This document shows, one piece after another, positions 28,901 to 37,230 of a stretch of DNA of 64,000 nucleotides (positions are counted from its first letter, which is position 1; every line of letters begins with the position of its first letter). This DNA comes from JAVHYG01 sp040390025 (GTDB taxonomy: Bacteria > Pseudomonadota > Gammaproteobacteria > Diplorickettsiales > Diplorickettsiaceae), in NCBI GenBank assembly GCA_040390025.1, contig JAZJZD010000004.1, forward strand, positions 124,001 to 188,000, read 5' to 3'. The notes under the pieces were generated by a model that made no database searches, was not told the DNA's origin, and saw nothing but the letters and a program-made list of their open reading frames with translations. The translations under genes and the position numbers were made by a program.

Positions 28901-30811
28901 GCGAAAAGCTTCCTGGAAAATTTCTTTGACTTGCGGAACTCTGATATCGTCAATGTGGACCGGCTTAAGCCCAAAATCATTAATCCAAACACGTTGGCCA
29001 TTATCTAAAGTGATCTCTTGTGGCCATTCATCGATAACGCGTAAACCCATATTTTCTAAAACCGGTAAAGCATCCGATAAAATAATAGGCTTGTCAGCTT
29101 GAAATAACTTAAAACGTAAAGGAACTGCTGTTTCGTTTGCCGGGTGGTAGAAGTTCATTTCTAAAGGACGTTTCGATGAAATCCTTTCTATATGTTCAAT
29201 ATCATGTACGGCCGTTAATGCTGGAAAAGTATCTCTATAACCACTGGGAAAAGCATAGCTATATTTCTGAATTAAATAGAAACCCTGCTCTTCACCATAA
29301 TATTCGACTAAGGCTTGCCGTAATTCTTCTTTCCAAGAGCGCGCTACTTTAACCAATTGTGCTTCTATTTTTTTGACATCATAAGTCAGCTCTTTTTTCG
29401 GATCAGTACGAATCAGGAAATGAACACGAGCTAGTGTAGAATCACCAAACAACGTAGAAAAACCGATTTCTATACCAGAAAATTCACGAACCAGAATCTT
29501 TTCCATTTCTTTCTGTAAATCGGTATTTAATTTTTCCTTAGGCAGATAAACCAAACAAGAAATAAAACGTCGATACGTGTCTTGGCGCACAAACAAACAA
29601 ACTGCACGCTGTTCTTGAATATGCAGGATACCTAAAGACAGTTCTGATAGCTCACTCGCACTGGCTTGAAATAAATCGTCTCGTGGTAAACTAGATAATA
29701 TATCTAATAAGGCTTTCCCCGCATGCCCTTTTAAAGGAAGATTTGAGTTTTTCAAAACCAATTGGATTTTTCGTCTTATCAAAGGAATATTTCTTGGGTC
29801 ACTGTGATACACCGTGGAGGTATAAAGACCAATAAAACGTCGTTCGCCAATTAACTCACCCTTTTCATTAAATCGCTTAACACCAATATAATCGGCATAG
29901 ACTGGACGATGCACTCTTGCCTTCGTATTGGTCTTAGAAATAACAAGCACTTGCGGTGAAAACGCGAGTCGCCGTGCTTCAGGTGGTAATTCTGTTAAGG
30001 GCTTCTCTTCTTTACTCCTACTCTCATCTCGCAACACACCCAAGCCGGATGATTTTATCATACGCAATGTTTTATGATCTTTACTTAATTCATAATCACG
30101 ACACCCTAAAAAGGTAAAATGATCATTGAGCAACCAACGTAAAAAATCCTTTGATTCAGCTACATCTTCCAAATCATAAGGTGGAGAATTTTGCTCCAAT
30201 TCCATTAAACAAGCTTGCATCCTACCACACATCTTTGGCCAATCTTTTACAACAACACTCACTTGCTCTAATACTTTTTCTAATTTATGAGTCAATTTTT
30301 TCAGCGCCTCAGGATCAGAAATTTTATCAATTTCCATATAAATCAACGCTTCAACTTGTGACTCTGGTAAAGCAGCGTTGGAAGCTAAAACCTCAATAAG
30401 TTTTCCTTCGGAATTACGTCGTAATTTTATATCTCCAATATTGACACTAAAAAAGATGTTAAAGCCCTGTCGGTTAATTTCCATACGGGTAGAATCTACC
30501 AAGAAGGGTTTATCCTCCGTAATTAACTGAACTACCGTATACTTAGTTTCCCAGCCTTCTTTTTCAAGACTAGGATTAAAAATATTAACTTTATTTTGGT
30601 CTGGCAAACGCTGATAAGCCAAATCCCAATGAGAGACTACTGCCGCCGCTAAATTTTCTATTGAACGGCTTTTGAGTGTCTCCAAATCGGTATGAGCGTA
30701 ATATTGCTGGATAAAGGCGCTAAAAAAAGGTGGCTGTTCCCTCGCTATTTTAGCCAGGGCTACAATTTTTTCTAAGATATCTTGATGCGTACGGTCAATA
30801 AGGTTATTCAT
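25967..30811 (-). CDS. gdhB: NAD-specific glutamate dehydrogenase, large GDH2 class
   Basis: This 1614-residue protein belongs to the giant (about 180 kDa) NAD-dependent glutamate dehydrogenases. They convert glutamate to 2-oxoglutarate plus ammonia and so feed amino acids into the TCA cycle. The N-terminal ~700 residues carry the ACT-like regulatory segments (VQLITEDKPFLVDSTRMEI; SKTNTKARVHRPVYADYIGV). The catalytic part has GGIRWSDRREDFRTEVLGLM, VPAGAKGGFVCK with the active-site lysine, and the nucleotide-binding VVGIGDMSGDVFGNGMLLS. The C-terminal extension is long and helical, as in the family. It is monocistronic with its own terminator. Amino acid catabolism of this type fits an intracellular lifestyle, as in Legionella and Coxiella. 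Confidence 0.95.
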   Translation of the reverse strand: MNNLIDRTHQDILEKIVALAKIAREQPPFFSAFIQQYYAHTDLETLKSRSIENLAAAVVSHWDLAYQRLPDQNKVNIFNPSLEKEGWETKYTVVQLITEDKPFLVDSTRMEINRQGFNIFFSVNIGDIKLRRNSEGKLIEVLASNAALPESQVEALIYMEIDKISDPEALKKLTHKLEKVLEQVSVVVKDWPKMCGRMQACLMELEQNSPPYDLEDVAESKDFLRWLLNDHFTFLGCRDYELSKDHKTLRMIKSSGLGVLRDESRSKEEKPLTELPPEARRLAFSPQVLVISKTNTKARVHRPVYADYIGVKRFNEKGELIGERRFIGLYTSTVYHSDPRNIPLIRRKIQLVLKNSNLPLKGHAGKALLDILSSLPRDDLFQASASELSELSLGILHIQEQRAVCLFVRQDTYRRFISCLVYLPKEKLNTDLQKEMEKILVREFSGIEIGFSTLFGDSTLARVHFLIRTDPKKELTYDVKKIEAQLVKVARSWKEELRQALVEYYGEEQGFYLIQKYSYAFPSGYRDTFPALTAVHDIEHIERISSKRPLEMNFYHPANETAVPLRFKLFQADKPIILSDALPVLENMGLRVIDEWPQEITLDNGQRVWINDFGLKPVHIDDIRVPQVKEIFQEAFRRIWFGEVENDGFNRLILAGQLTWREVSILRAYTKYLRQIGVPFSQFYVESVVSRNANIAKILVKLFKYYFDPSRQEEKDTRNAIESLEKSLQTALDAVVSLDEDRILRYLFEVMSATLRTNYFQKDASGRSKSWIAFKLNPARISDLPLPRPLYEIFVYSPRVEAVHLRAAKVARGGIRWSDRREDFRTEVLGLMKAQQVKNAVIVPAGAKGGFVCKRLPEGGDREALMSEVIECYKTFMRGLLDLTDNLQNGVLIPPRDVVRYDEEDPYLVVAADKGTASFSDIANSIAAEYNFWLGDAFASGGSVGYDHKKMGITARGAWESVERHGRTLQLNPDKDEFTVVGIGDMSGDVFGNGMLLSEHIKLVAAFNHMHIFIDPMPDPEKSFAERQRLFNLPRSTWQDYQSGLISQGGGVFSRSQKSIALSTEIKQLLDINRDFIAPDNLIRAILKAKVDLLWNGGIGTYVKASNERDADVGDRTNDNLRINGSELRCRMVAEGGNLGLTQLGRVEYALNGGLIYTDFIDNSAGVDCSDHEVNCKILLNAVVTAGDMTLAQRNQLLMEMTDEIAKLVLYDNYCQTRTISLAAAHAPQELELHRRYIEELERDGKLDRALEFLPDEKGLLERKALGRGLTSPEIAVLLAYTKILVKAELLEHSLEEDYLTRILESAFPKPLRGRFSHFMQHHSLRREIIATKISNAMINDMGITFVFRLKAEIGADIACIARAYAIAHQVFGLSELVSLVEHLDDTIASETRYAVMRQINRLIRRATRWFIYNYKDQLTDIVDMVNRFKSSVASLHEKLPHLVVGEEKEQWERSVKGLQEAGIPEKASIRIASIDHEYALLDIIEATQKNSLSLLDVAELYFMINDRFEFTWLRSQIMKQTIETLWDTLGRVVLLDDLDSQQRQLTVAILQCVIDEQGNNKTCLEQWETNNPVFLKRWKRLLADLRSTAELKLIMFSVVIRELVRMVGSSSHS

Positions 30812-31039
30812 ATGTATCTAAAAAATAGTGTCAGATCCCCAGCCGTCCGCGGGCTATCCTAACTCTCTGAATTTACGCTAAACGCTTTTTTGCAAGTTGA
30901 ACACTTTTGCCAAAAATATCCAGCCACATAAATCCAGTTATACTCCTGTAATGACCAATAGACACTCTATGGGGGTAAATGTAGACTAAGCTATTGTAAT
31001 ACGCTCTTTATGAAAAACCAATGTAAGAGATCCTTTTTT

Positions 31040-31747
31040 ATGTCATTTTCCAACAGCGATCCGCTAGAGATCGATAAATTTTCCACAATGGCTGAGGAAT
31101 GGTGGAATGCAGAAGGTCCCTGCAAGCCTTTACACGATATCAATCCAATACGTTTACAATTTATAAAAAAATATGTGAACCTCCCCAAACAGGAAGTAAT
31201 AGATATCGGCTGCGGTGGCGGTTTATTAACTGAAGCTATGGCAAAGGCAGGCGCTCGAGTTACTGGTATTGATAAAAGCGAAGCGCTAATAAAGATTGCA
31301 GAGCAACATACATCCGCCCAAAATGAATTAAATATTTGCTATCTGATAGAAGAGGCAGAAACATTGGCAAAAAACAAAACTGAATACTTTGACGTCGCTT
31401 GCTGTATGGAATTACTCGAACATGTTCCTGATCCTGCCTCACTCATAAAGGCTTGTGCCGATCTCGTTAAACCAAATGGCTGGTTATTTTTTTCCACAAT
31501 TAATCGTAATCCTTATGCCTATCTCACGGCGATTGTCGGCGCAGAATATTTACTAAAACTTCTACCCAAAGGAACGCATCAATATGAAAAGTTTATACGT
31601 CCTTCAGAACTTGCCAGCGCTGCGCGTAAAATCAGCTTAAGTTTACAAAAACTACAAGGCATTCATTATAATCCACTCACCCGCTTTGCTAAGTTAACAA
31701 ATACTGTGTCTGTTAACTACATTGCTGCCTTTCAAAAACAAGCCTGA
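31040..31747 (+). CDS. ubiG: Ubiquinone biosynthesis O-methyltransferase
   Basis: UbiG performs both O-methylations of ubiquinone biosynthesis with S-adenosylmethionine. The family start (IDKFSTMAEEWWNAEGPCKPLHDINPIRL) is followed by the SAM motif VIDIGCGGGLLTEAMAKAGA, the acidic ribose-binding VTGIDKSE, and FDVACCMELLEHVPDP. I chose ATG at 31040, giving 235 residues; an ATG at 31010 would add ten residues and has no ribosome site. The stop codon overlaps the start of the next gene by one base, so the two are translationally coupled. The same ubiG-phosphatase pairing is known from Pseudomonas. Confidence 0.93.
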   Translation: MSFSNSDPLEIDKFSTMAEEWWNAEGPCKPLHDINPIRLQFIKKYVNLPKQEVIDIGCGGGLLTEAMAKAGARVTGIDKSEALIKIAEQHTSAQNELNICYLIEEAETLAKNKTEYFDVACCMELLEHVPDPASLIKACADLVKPNGWLFFSTINRNPYAYLTAIVGAEYLLKLLPKGTHQYEKFIRPSELASAARKISLSLQKLQGIHYNPLTRFAKLTNTVSVNYIAAFQKQA

Positions 31748-32439
31748 TGTCTCTTTCAACGTCTCCAAGACCAAAAATTAATAGTGTACTATTCGATTTG
31801 GATGGAACTTTGCTTGATACTGCACCTGATTTAGCCGCCGCACTCAATGCCGTTTTATTAAGTCATCGTCATCAACCGCTACCGCTAGAGAATATTCGCT
31901 CTGCTATTTCTGAAGGTGCTGTTGGTTTATTAAAATTAGGGTTTAAGATCACAGACCAAGATTCTAAATTATCTAGCCTGCGAAAACAGTTTATTGAATA
32001 CTATAGCCAGCATATTTGTGAACACACACAATTATTTCCTCACATAGATACGGTTATTCACTATTTACAAGAAAACCATTTACCTTGGGGAATTGTCACC
32101 AATAAATCCTCCGTATTAACTACAAAGTTAATTAATCATTTCCCTTTACTGAAAACAGCAAAGTGTATCATTGCCGGAGATACCTTAGAATATAGTAAAC
32201 CTCATCCTAAACCTTTACTGCATGCCTGCGAGTGCATTGCGTGTATTCCGGAAAATAGTGTTTATATTGGCGATGCAAAGCGCGATATTGATGCCGCTAA
32301 TGCGGCCAAGCTACATAGCTTAGTTGCTCTTTATGGCTATATCCCGAGCAAAAAAGAGGCTAACTCCTGGGGAGCCAGTGGGATGATTGACACCCCGCTA
32401 GCTATTATTGATTGGTTAAAACTAGAAAGTAAAACTTAA
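31747..32439 (+). CDS. mupP: HAD phosphatase: MupP-like (N-acetylmuramate-6-P) or phosphoglycolate phosphatase
   Basis: This is a 230-residue HAD hydrolase with motif I FDLDGTLLDTAPDL, motif II IVTNKSS, and motif III/IV Lys of SKPHPKP followed by VYIGDAKRDIDAANAA. The cap segment AISEGAVGLLKLGF resembles MupP, the N-acetylmuramic acid 6-phosphate phosphatase of the Pseudomonas cell-wall recycling pathway. That gene also follows ubiG in Pseudomonas. Phosphoglycolate phosphatase (Gph) is the close alternative and sequence by eye does not decide. A MupP role would fit with ampG and mltD in the same window. Confidence 0.7.
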   Translation: MSLSTSPRPKINSVLFDLDGTLLDTAPDLAAALNAVLLSHRHQPLPLENIRSAISEGAVGLLKLGFKITDQDSKLSSLRKQFIEYYSQHICEHTQLFPHIDTVIHYLQENHLPWGIVTNKSSVLTTKLINHFPLLKTAKCIIAGDTLEYSKPHPKPLLHACECIACIPENSVYIGDAKRDIDAANAAKLHSLVALYGYIPSKKEANSWGASGMIDTPLAIIDWLKLESKT

Positions 32440-32527
32440 CTCAGTAACCAAAGAACAAGCATTACAAAAAAGTGAGCTGCAGTGAAAGAGCGCCTTCAAT
32501 TGTGCTAGGACAAGGCACGGTTAGGAA

Positions 32528-33808
32528 CTATGAGCGACATCCTAAAGCAACACCGCGCGTTTCGTACATAAATAAACTGACTAAAAAAGCAAAACCGGAG
32601 AAACCCATTAAATATACACTTGGAACAAATCGATTCCCAGTAACCTGAATAAACCAAGTCACCAATAAAGGAGTAAATCCTCCTGCAATTGCAAAACCTA
32701 AATTATAAACAAGGGCGACGCCAGTATAACGCACAGAGGTAGGGTATAGTCCTACTAAAATACTGGTAAATACACTAATAACTAAACTTCCCATTCCCGT
32801 TAAAAGTAGCGTTGCTAAGACTACCCAATAAAACGACTTCCAAGCAAACAGCGCATATAAGGGATAGCTGAATAAAAGTAGTCCCAAAGCACCAAAACGG
32901 AACAGTTTTAAATAGCCGTGTTGATCAGCATAATAGCTGATCAATATGGAGAACAAAGAACAAGTAAAAATTAAAATGCTATTCAAACCCATTAAACTAT
33001 CAAAAGGATAATGAAAAAAAGTACTTAAATAGTTCGGCATAAATAAAAAAAATAGGCTAACAGTAACCGCGCCTAAAGAAGTTAATAATGCGCCCTGTCC
33101 TACCTGAACAGAATACTTCGATAAAATTTCTTTTAAAGGGAAACTTGATTGTTTTTTTAACTTTTGTAACTGCAAAAACAAGGGGGTTTCGTGCAATTGA
33201 CGACGTAGATAAACACCCAAAATCCCCAAAACTCCCCCTAAACAAAAGGGTAAACGCCAACCCCAGGTAAGCAAAACTTTAGGCGCCATAAAGTGAGATA
33301 ATAATGCGGCTATTACTGAGCCTAGTAATAATCCAGAGTTCACTCCAAAAAAAATCAGGGAACACACTAAAGCACGGTTTTGTGTTGGTGTTAATTCAGT
33401 AATAAATACCAATGCGCCCGGGATTTCTCCCCCAACACAAAAGCCTTGTAATAAGCGAAATAAAATTAATAACACTGGCGCGAGAATACCTATTGTCTGA
33501 TAAACGGGAAGCAACCCTATCAACAACGAAGGCATAGCCATACCTATTAAAGTAATCAGAAAGGTTTTTTTACGCCCAATACGATCACCTAAATGCCCTA
33601 AAATAATACCGCCTAAAGGCCGCATTAAATAGCCTACGGCAAATAAAGACCAACTTGCCATTAAGGAAACAAACGAATCGCTACTAGGAAAAAACAAAGT
33701 ACCTAAAGTTTTTGCAAAAAAGACGAATACGATAAAATCGTAAAATTCCAGAGCCCCGCCTAAACTGGTTAATAGTATGGTTTTCTTTTGTTCTTGGGTA
33801 AAAAGCAT
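32528..33808 (-). CDS. MFS transporter, metabolite:H+ symporter (ProP-like) family
   Basis: This 426-residue inner-membrane carrier has about twelve transmembrane helices. The family motif between helices 2 and 3 is clear: RPLGGIILGHLGDRIGRKKT. The N-terminus, ILLTSLGGALEFYDFIVF, and the helix-4/5 segment RLLQGFCVGGEIPGALVF are typical of the MHS group that includes ProP, ShiA and citrate or alpha-ketoglutarate carriers. Substrate cannot be inferred. Intracellular Legionellales have many such carriers for host metabolites. It is convergent with mupP and transcribed alone. Confidence 0.88.
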   Translation of the reverse strand: MLFTQEQKKTILLTSLGGALEFYDFIVFVFFAKTLGTLFFPSSDSFVSLMASWSLFAVGYLMRPLGGIILGHLGDRIGRKKTFLITLIGMAMPSLLIGLLPVYQTIGILAPVLLILFRLLQGFCVGGEIPGALVFITELTPTQNRALVCSLIFFGVNSGLLLGSVIAALLSHFMAPKVLLTWGWRLPFCLGGVLGILGVYLRRQLHETPLFLQLQKLKKQSSFPLKEILSKYSVQVGQGALLTSLGAVTVSLFFLFMPNYLSTFFHYPFDSLMGLNSILIFTCSLFSILISYYADQHGYLKLFRFGALGLLLFSYPLYALFAWKSFYWVVLATLLLTGMGSLVISVFTSILVGLYPTSVRYTGVALVYNLGFAIAGGFTPLLVTWFIQVTGNRFVPSVYLMGFSGFAFLVSLFMYETRGVALGCRS

Positions 33809-34131
33809 CTTTTTTTAGTATAAAATAACGCGTTGAAGCGTAATGACTTTAAAAAGGCTTGTCAAACTACCCATCGACTTAAAAAATTCGCATCTTAGGC
33901 ACGAGCGGTATATACCATTGCAGTTGAAAATGCGAAGTTGCATTTCCAACTGCTTCATCTCGCGATGGAGATTTTCAAGAGGAGAACCGCGATTCTCCTC
34001 TTGAATAGCGGTACTCAAGCTTTGCTTGGGACCGCTATGTGATCGGATACCGCTCGCCCCGAACTTAAAAAATTCGCATCTTCGGGCACGAGCGGTATAT
34101 ACTCAACCTTTCTGTTTTAAAGGCCCATACT
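33809..34131. other. Intergenic region filled by palindromic repeats
   Basis: This 323-bp region contains no credible gene. It is made of two direct copies of a GAGCGGTATA element, one inverted copy, and two perfect hairpins (33976-34003 and 34007-34036). A minus-strand frame across it is open only because of the repeat. The promoter of yciA must lie at its right end. Confidence 0.6.
33878..34101. repeat. Repeat family 2 cluster: direct repeats around hairpins
   Basis: The sequence ACTTAAAAAATTCGCATCTT plus GGCACGAGCGGTATATA occurs at 33877-33914 and again at 34063-34101, differing at only a few bases. Between them lie two inverted repeats. CAAGAGGAGAA/TTCTCCTCTTG is a perfect 11-bp stem at 33976-34003. 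AGCGGT...CAAGC/GCTTG...ACCGCT is at 34007-34036. An inverted GATACCGCTCGCC copy lies at 34045-34058. A related copy is at 41427-41461. This organisation resembles REP/BIME-type or MITE-like elements. Confidence 0.75.
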
Positions 34132-34521
34132 GTGGACAATATAAAATCAGATCCAACCCTACGCGTCAAAACAAGACCTAACGATGCGAATAAAGGAGGA
34201 GACATTTTTGGCGGTTGGCTTATGTCACAGATCGATATGGCAGGGGCGATTGCTGCCGCTCGTCGTGCAAAAGGACCTGTTGTTACCGTTTCAGTAAAAG
34301 AACTAACGTTTATAAAACCATTATTTATTTATGATATCGCCAGTTTTTATACAAAAGTAATTAGCGTGGGTAAAACGTCCGTGACAATTGCAGTTGAAGT
34401 TTATGCTGAACGTTATAAAGAAGGAGAAACGGAATTGTCTGAAATTAAAGTATCCGATGCCACCCTTGTTTACGTTGCCGTATCAAAACCCGGTGAAAAG
34501 CGCTTGGTACCTAAAGAGTAA
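34132..34521 (+). CDS. yciA: Acyl-CoA thioesterase, YciA family
   Basis: YciA is a hotdog-fold thioesterase that hydrolyses short- and medium-chain acyl-CoAs. The 129-residue protein shows the family motif NDANKGGDIFGGWLMSQID, with the catalytic Asp/Asn region, followed by AGAIAAARRAKGPVVTVSV and the beta strand FIKPLFIYDIASFYTKV. The start is GTG at 34132, with AAAGG about 9 nt upstream. It may balance free CoA with the fadE-fadI-fadJ operon elsewhere in the window. It converges with minE, with their ends 7 bp apart. Confidence 0.92.
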   Translation: MDNIKSDPTLRVKTRPNDANKGGDIFGGWLMSQIDMAGAIAAARRAKGPVVTVSVKELTFIKPLFIYDIASFYTKVISVGKTSVTIAVEVYAERYKEGETELSEIKVSDATLVYVAVSKPGEKRLVPKE

Positions 34522-34528
34522 CGCAATC

Positions 34529-34804
34529 CTATTCCTCTATCTCTGCATTTTCTGTATTCGGCAAAGTAATATTTAATTCTAATACCGAGCAATTTCCTGT
34601 TTTTTCTAACTCAACTTTAACTTGATCTTGATCAATATCAACGTATTTTGCAATTACCTCGACTAATTCGCGTTGTAATTTAGGCAAAAAATCAGCATCA
34701 TTCTCCGTTCTACGCTCATGAGATACAATTATTTGCAATCGCTCTTTAGCCAATGAAGCTGTGCTTTTTCGCCGACCTCGAAAAATACGATCTAATAAAT
34801 TCAT
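34529..34804 (-). CDS. minE: Cell division topological specificity factor MinE
   Basis: MinE stimulates the MinD ATPase and drives pole-to-pole oscillation of the division inhibitor. The 91-residue protein has the N-terminal membrane-targeting and anti-MinCD segment (MNLLDRIFRGRRKSTASLAKERLQI in two parts: helix, then AKERLQIIVSHER) and the C-terminal topological domain (LQRELVEVIAKYVDIDQDQV). Its start overlaps the minD stop by 4 bp. Confidence 0.93.
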   Translation of the reverse strand: MNLLDRIFRGRRKSTASLAKERLQIIVSHERRTENDADFLPKLQRELVEVIAKYVDIDQDQVKVELEKTGNCSVLELNITLPNTENAEIEE

Positions 34805-35628
34805 GTTGTTACCTCCTCACGACCAAAGAGACGACGTAACAAGCCCTTCTTTTCTTGCTTAACAAACTTAAAAGGCACCTCTTCACCCAATAAACGCGAA
34901 ACAGCGTCTACATAAGCCTGTTGCACATCACTTTTTTCTTCACTTAAAGTAACCGGCACGCCTGAATTTGATGCGCGTAAAACCGCTTGTGATTCGGGAA
35001 TGACACTTAAAAGGGGAATCGAAAGAATATCTAAAACATCATTCACACTTAACATATCGCCTCTTTCAACGCGTGCTAATGAATAACGTGTCAATAGTAA
35101 ATGTTGCTTAATAGGATCCAGCCCTAATTCAGCACGTCGTGATTTACTATCGAGAATACCTAACATCCGATCGGAATCGCGTACCGAAGAAATTTCAGGA
35201 TTACTTACCACAATCGCGCGATCAGCAAAGTACATAGCTAAACTTGCGCCACGCTCTATACCCGCCGGCGAATCACAGAGAATATAATCAAAATCTTTTT
35301 TAAGATCTTCTAAAATTTTTTCTACGCCTTCTTGTGTAAGCGCATCTTTATCTCGTGTTTGCGAAGCAGGTAAAACATAAAGGTTTTCAAGTCTTTTATC
35401 TTTAATTAATGCTTGCTTAATATTTGCTTCGCCACGAATAACATTGACAAAATCAAAAACAACACGTCTTTCACATCCCATAATCAGATCGAGATTACGT
35501 AAGCCAATATCAAAATCAATGACGACCGTTTTAAATCCACGAAACGCAAGACCAGCAGCCATAGCTGCACTACTTGTTGTTTTACCAACGCCGCCTTTTC
35601 CCGATGTAATAACAATTATTTCTGCCAA
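34801..35628 (-). CDS. minD: Septum site-determining ATPase MinD
   Basis: MinD is a deviant-Walker ATPase that binds the inner membrane and recruits MinC to block FtsZ away from midcell. The Walker A motif SGKGGVGKTTSSAA with both lysines is at residues 9-22. Further motifs are FDIGLRNLDLIMGCERR, LCDSPAGIERGA, and a C-terminal amphipathic membrane-targeting helix (KKGLLRRLFGREE). The 275-residue length is typical. minC, normally directly upstream, is absent: the next gene is divergent recO and the 285-bp spacer holds no frame for it. Confidence 0.95.
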   Translation of the reverse strand: MAEIIVITSGKGGVGKTTSSAAMAAGLAFRGFKTVVIDFDIGLRNLDLIMGCERRVVFDFVNVIRGEANIKQALIKDKRLENLYVLPASQTRDKDALTQEGVEKILEDLKKDFDYILCDSPAGIERGASLAMYFADRAIVVSNPEISSVRDSDRMLGILDSKSRRAELGLDPIKQHLLLTRYSLARVERGDMLSVNDVLDILSIPLLSVIPESQAVLRASNSGVPVTLSEEKSDVQQAYVDAVSRLLGEEVPFKFVKQEKKGLLRRLFGREEVTT

Positions 35629-35913
35629 TGAAATCGCTCCTCTTAACTAACAAGTTAAAAAATTTAAAAAATAAGGATCATTGTTTGCTTTAAGATTTAG
35701 GTTTGATTTTTTTAGAGTTGCCTAAGTAACACACTCTCTATATATTGATGGTTAGCAATAAAATATACCTATATAAAGTAATATTACTGGATTTCCGTTA
35801 TAAGGGGAAGTAATAAAATACTAAACTATAAGTTTATTTTATACACAAAAAAAGTTTATCTTCGCGTTAGATAAATCTCTATGCATGCTCATTAAATTAT
35901 CTTATTCAGTTCT
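35629..35913. promoter_or_regulatory. Divergent spacer minD / recO
   Basis: This AT-rich 285-bp spacer lies between divergent minD and recO and must hold both promoters. I see no coding frame, no minC remnant and no RNA gene. Several A/T runs occur but no promoter can be selected with confidence. Confidence 0.4.
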
Positions 35914-36642
35914 ATGGTCAACGCCGCACAACTTCAACCTGCTTATATTCTGCACACACGTCCTTACCGTGATACCAGTTTACTCATCGATGCTTTTACA
36001 GCCTCGCAAGGACGCGTCAGCCTTATCGCAAAAGCTGCCCGCGGAATACGCTGTAAAACCTCACGTTTTAAAGGGTTGTTACAAGCTTTTATACCTTTAT
36101 TACTTTCTTGGAGAGGAAAAAATGAACTGCTGAATTTGTTAAATGCCGAACCAAACGGTTTTGTTATGCCACAACTAACGGGTAAATACTTAATATGCGG
36201 ACTTTATCTTAATGAGTTATTAATAAAATTACTTTATCGCTATGATGCCCACCCATCGCTCTTTCTAGCCTACCAAACCACACTGGCCAACTTATTGCAA
36301 AACCCCACTGTAGCATTACGCCTATTTGAGAAACAACTGTTAACTGAACTGGGTTACGCTTTACATCTCAATCAAGAGTATCAAACACAACAAGCCATTT
36401 TGCCAGACCAATATTATCAGTTTATACCGAGTCAAGGTCTGGTCATTTGCCTAAACGCATCTATTCCCAAGGCGTCCGTTTTCTCTGGCACATCACTACT
36501 AGCCATCCATGCCGAAAAATGGACCACATCTAAACAATTAACAGATGCCAAACGTTTATTTCGTCTCGCCTTGCACCATCTACTCGAAGGAAAAAACATT
36601 CGTAGTCGTGAATTATTTTTAAGAACAACCGAACCAACTTAA
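35914..36642 (+). CDS. recO: DNA repair protein RecO
   Basis: RecO is the recombination mediator that with RecR loads RecA on SSB-coated single-stranded DNA. The N-terminal OB fold is recognisable (AYILHTRPYRDTSLLIDAFT followed by GRVSLIAKAARG). Residues 90-240 form the helical C-terminal region (LICGLYLNELLIKLLYRYDAHPSLFLAY). The zinc-binding cysteines found in some RecO proteins are absent, as usual in Gammaproteobacteria. It is 242 residues long and stands alone here, not in the rnc-era-recO order of enteric bacteria. Confidence 0.88.
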   Translation: MVNAAQLQPAYILHTRPYRDTSLLIDAFTASQGRVSLIAKAARGIRCKTSRFKGLLQAFIPLLLSWRGKNELLNLLNAEPNGFVMPQLTGKYLICGLYLNELLIKLLYRYDAHPSLFLAYQTTLANLLQNPTVALRLFEKQLLTELGYALHLNQEYQTQQAILPDQYYQFIPSQGLVICLNASIPKASVFSGTSLLAIHAEKWTTSKQLTDAKRLFRLALHHLLEGKNIRSRELFLRTTEPT

Positions 36643-36737
36643 GTATTTGACGAAGAAGAAGCTAATCATTACTATTAGTCTTAGTTAAGTCGCTTAGCTT
36701 CTATTTATTATAAAATAAGCTTATTTCGGGGTTATTT

Positions 36738-37214
36738 ATGAAGTTTGTTAGCTATTTTTTATTAGCCATACTAGGTTTATCTACTCTAGTTGGTTGTGCA
36801 CCCTCTTTGTCGCCAGATGTCTACACGACAGAAAATGCAGGGCAAGTGCATAGAGTTGTTAAGGGTGTCATAGTCAGTAGTCGTTTCGTAAGCGTCTCGG
36901 ATAGTGGAACTGGCATTGGCGTCGGCTCAGTAGCCGGTGGTGCTTTAGGTGCTATTGCTGGCTCTCAAATTGGTCAAGGAAATGGTAGTTTAGCGGCCGG
37001 AATTGGCGGAGCACTTTTAGGTGGGATTGCAGGTAATCACGCTCAAAAAGGTCTTACCACCCAAACCGGCGTTGAATATGTTGTCAGGCTTCCCAACAAA
37101 TCCTTAATTTCGGTTGTTCAAGGACCTACGCCTATTTTTAACCGTGGTAAGCATGTATTAGTACAATATGGAGCCGGTGGACGTTCACGCATCATTGCAG
37201 ATCCTAACTACTAA
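36738..37214 (+). CDS. slyB: Glycine-zipper outer-membrane lipoprotein (SlyB/Pcp-like)
   Basis: This 158-residue protein has a lipoprotein signal with lipobox STLVGC (Cys20). A glycine-zipper 2TM domain follows at about 56-110 (GVGSVAGGALGAIAGSQIG then AAGIGGALLGGIAGNHAQK). A C-terminal beta-rich part (EYVVRLPNKSLISVVQ) completes it. This is the organisation of the SlyB/Pcp outer-membrane lipoproteins, which stabilise the outer membrane. It is monocistronic with a strong terminator immediately downstream. Confidence 0.85.
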   Translation: MKFVSYFLLAILGLSTLVGCAPSLSPDVYTTENAGQVHRVVKGVIVSSRFVSVSDSGTGIGVGSVAGGALGAIAGSQIGQGNGSLAAGIGGALLGGIAGNHAQKGLTTQTGVEYVVRLPNKSLISVVQGPTPIFNRGKHVLVQYGAGGRSRIIADPNY

Positions 37215-37230
37215 GATATCTATAATCTTA

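Noticed and set aside
33815..34018. Minus-strand open frame of 67 codons
   Set aside because: It spans the palindromic repeat cluster; the peptide is produced by the repeat itself and overlaps hairpins.
35629..35913. Hidden or frameshifted minC upstream of minD
   Set aside because: The spacer is too short, AT-rich and stop-laden, with no MinC-like peptide in any minus-strand frame.
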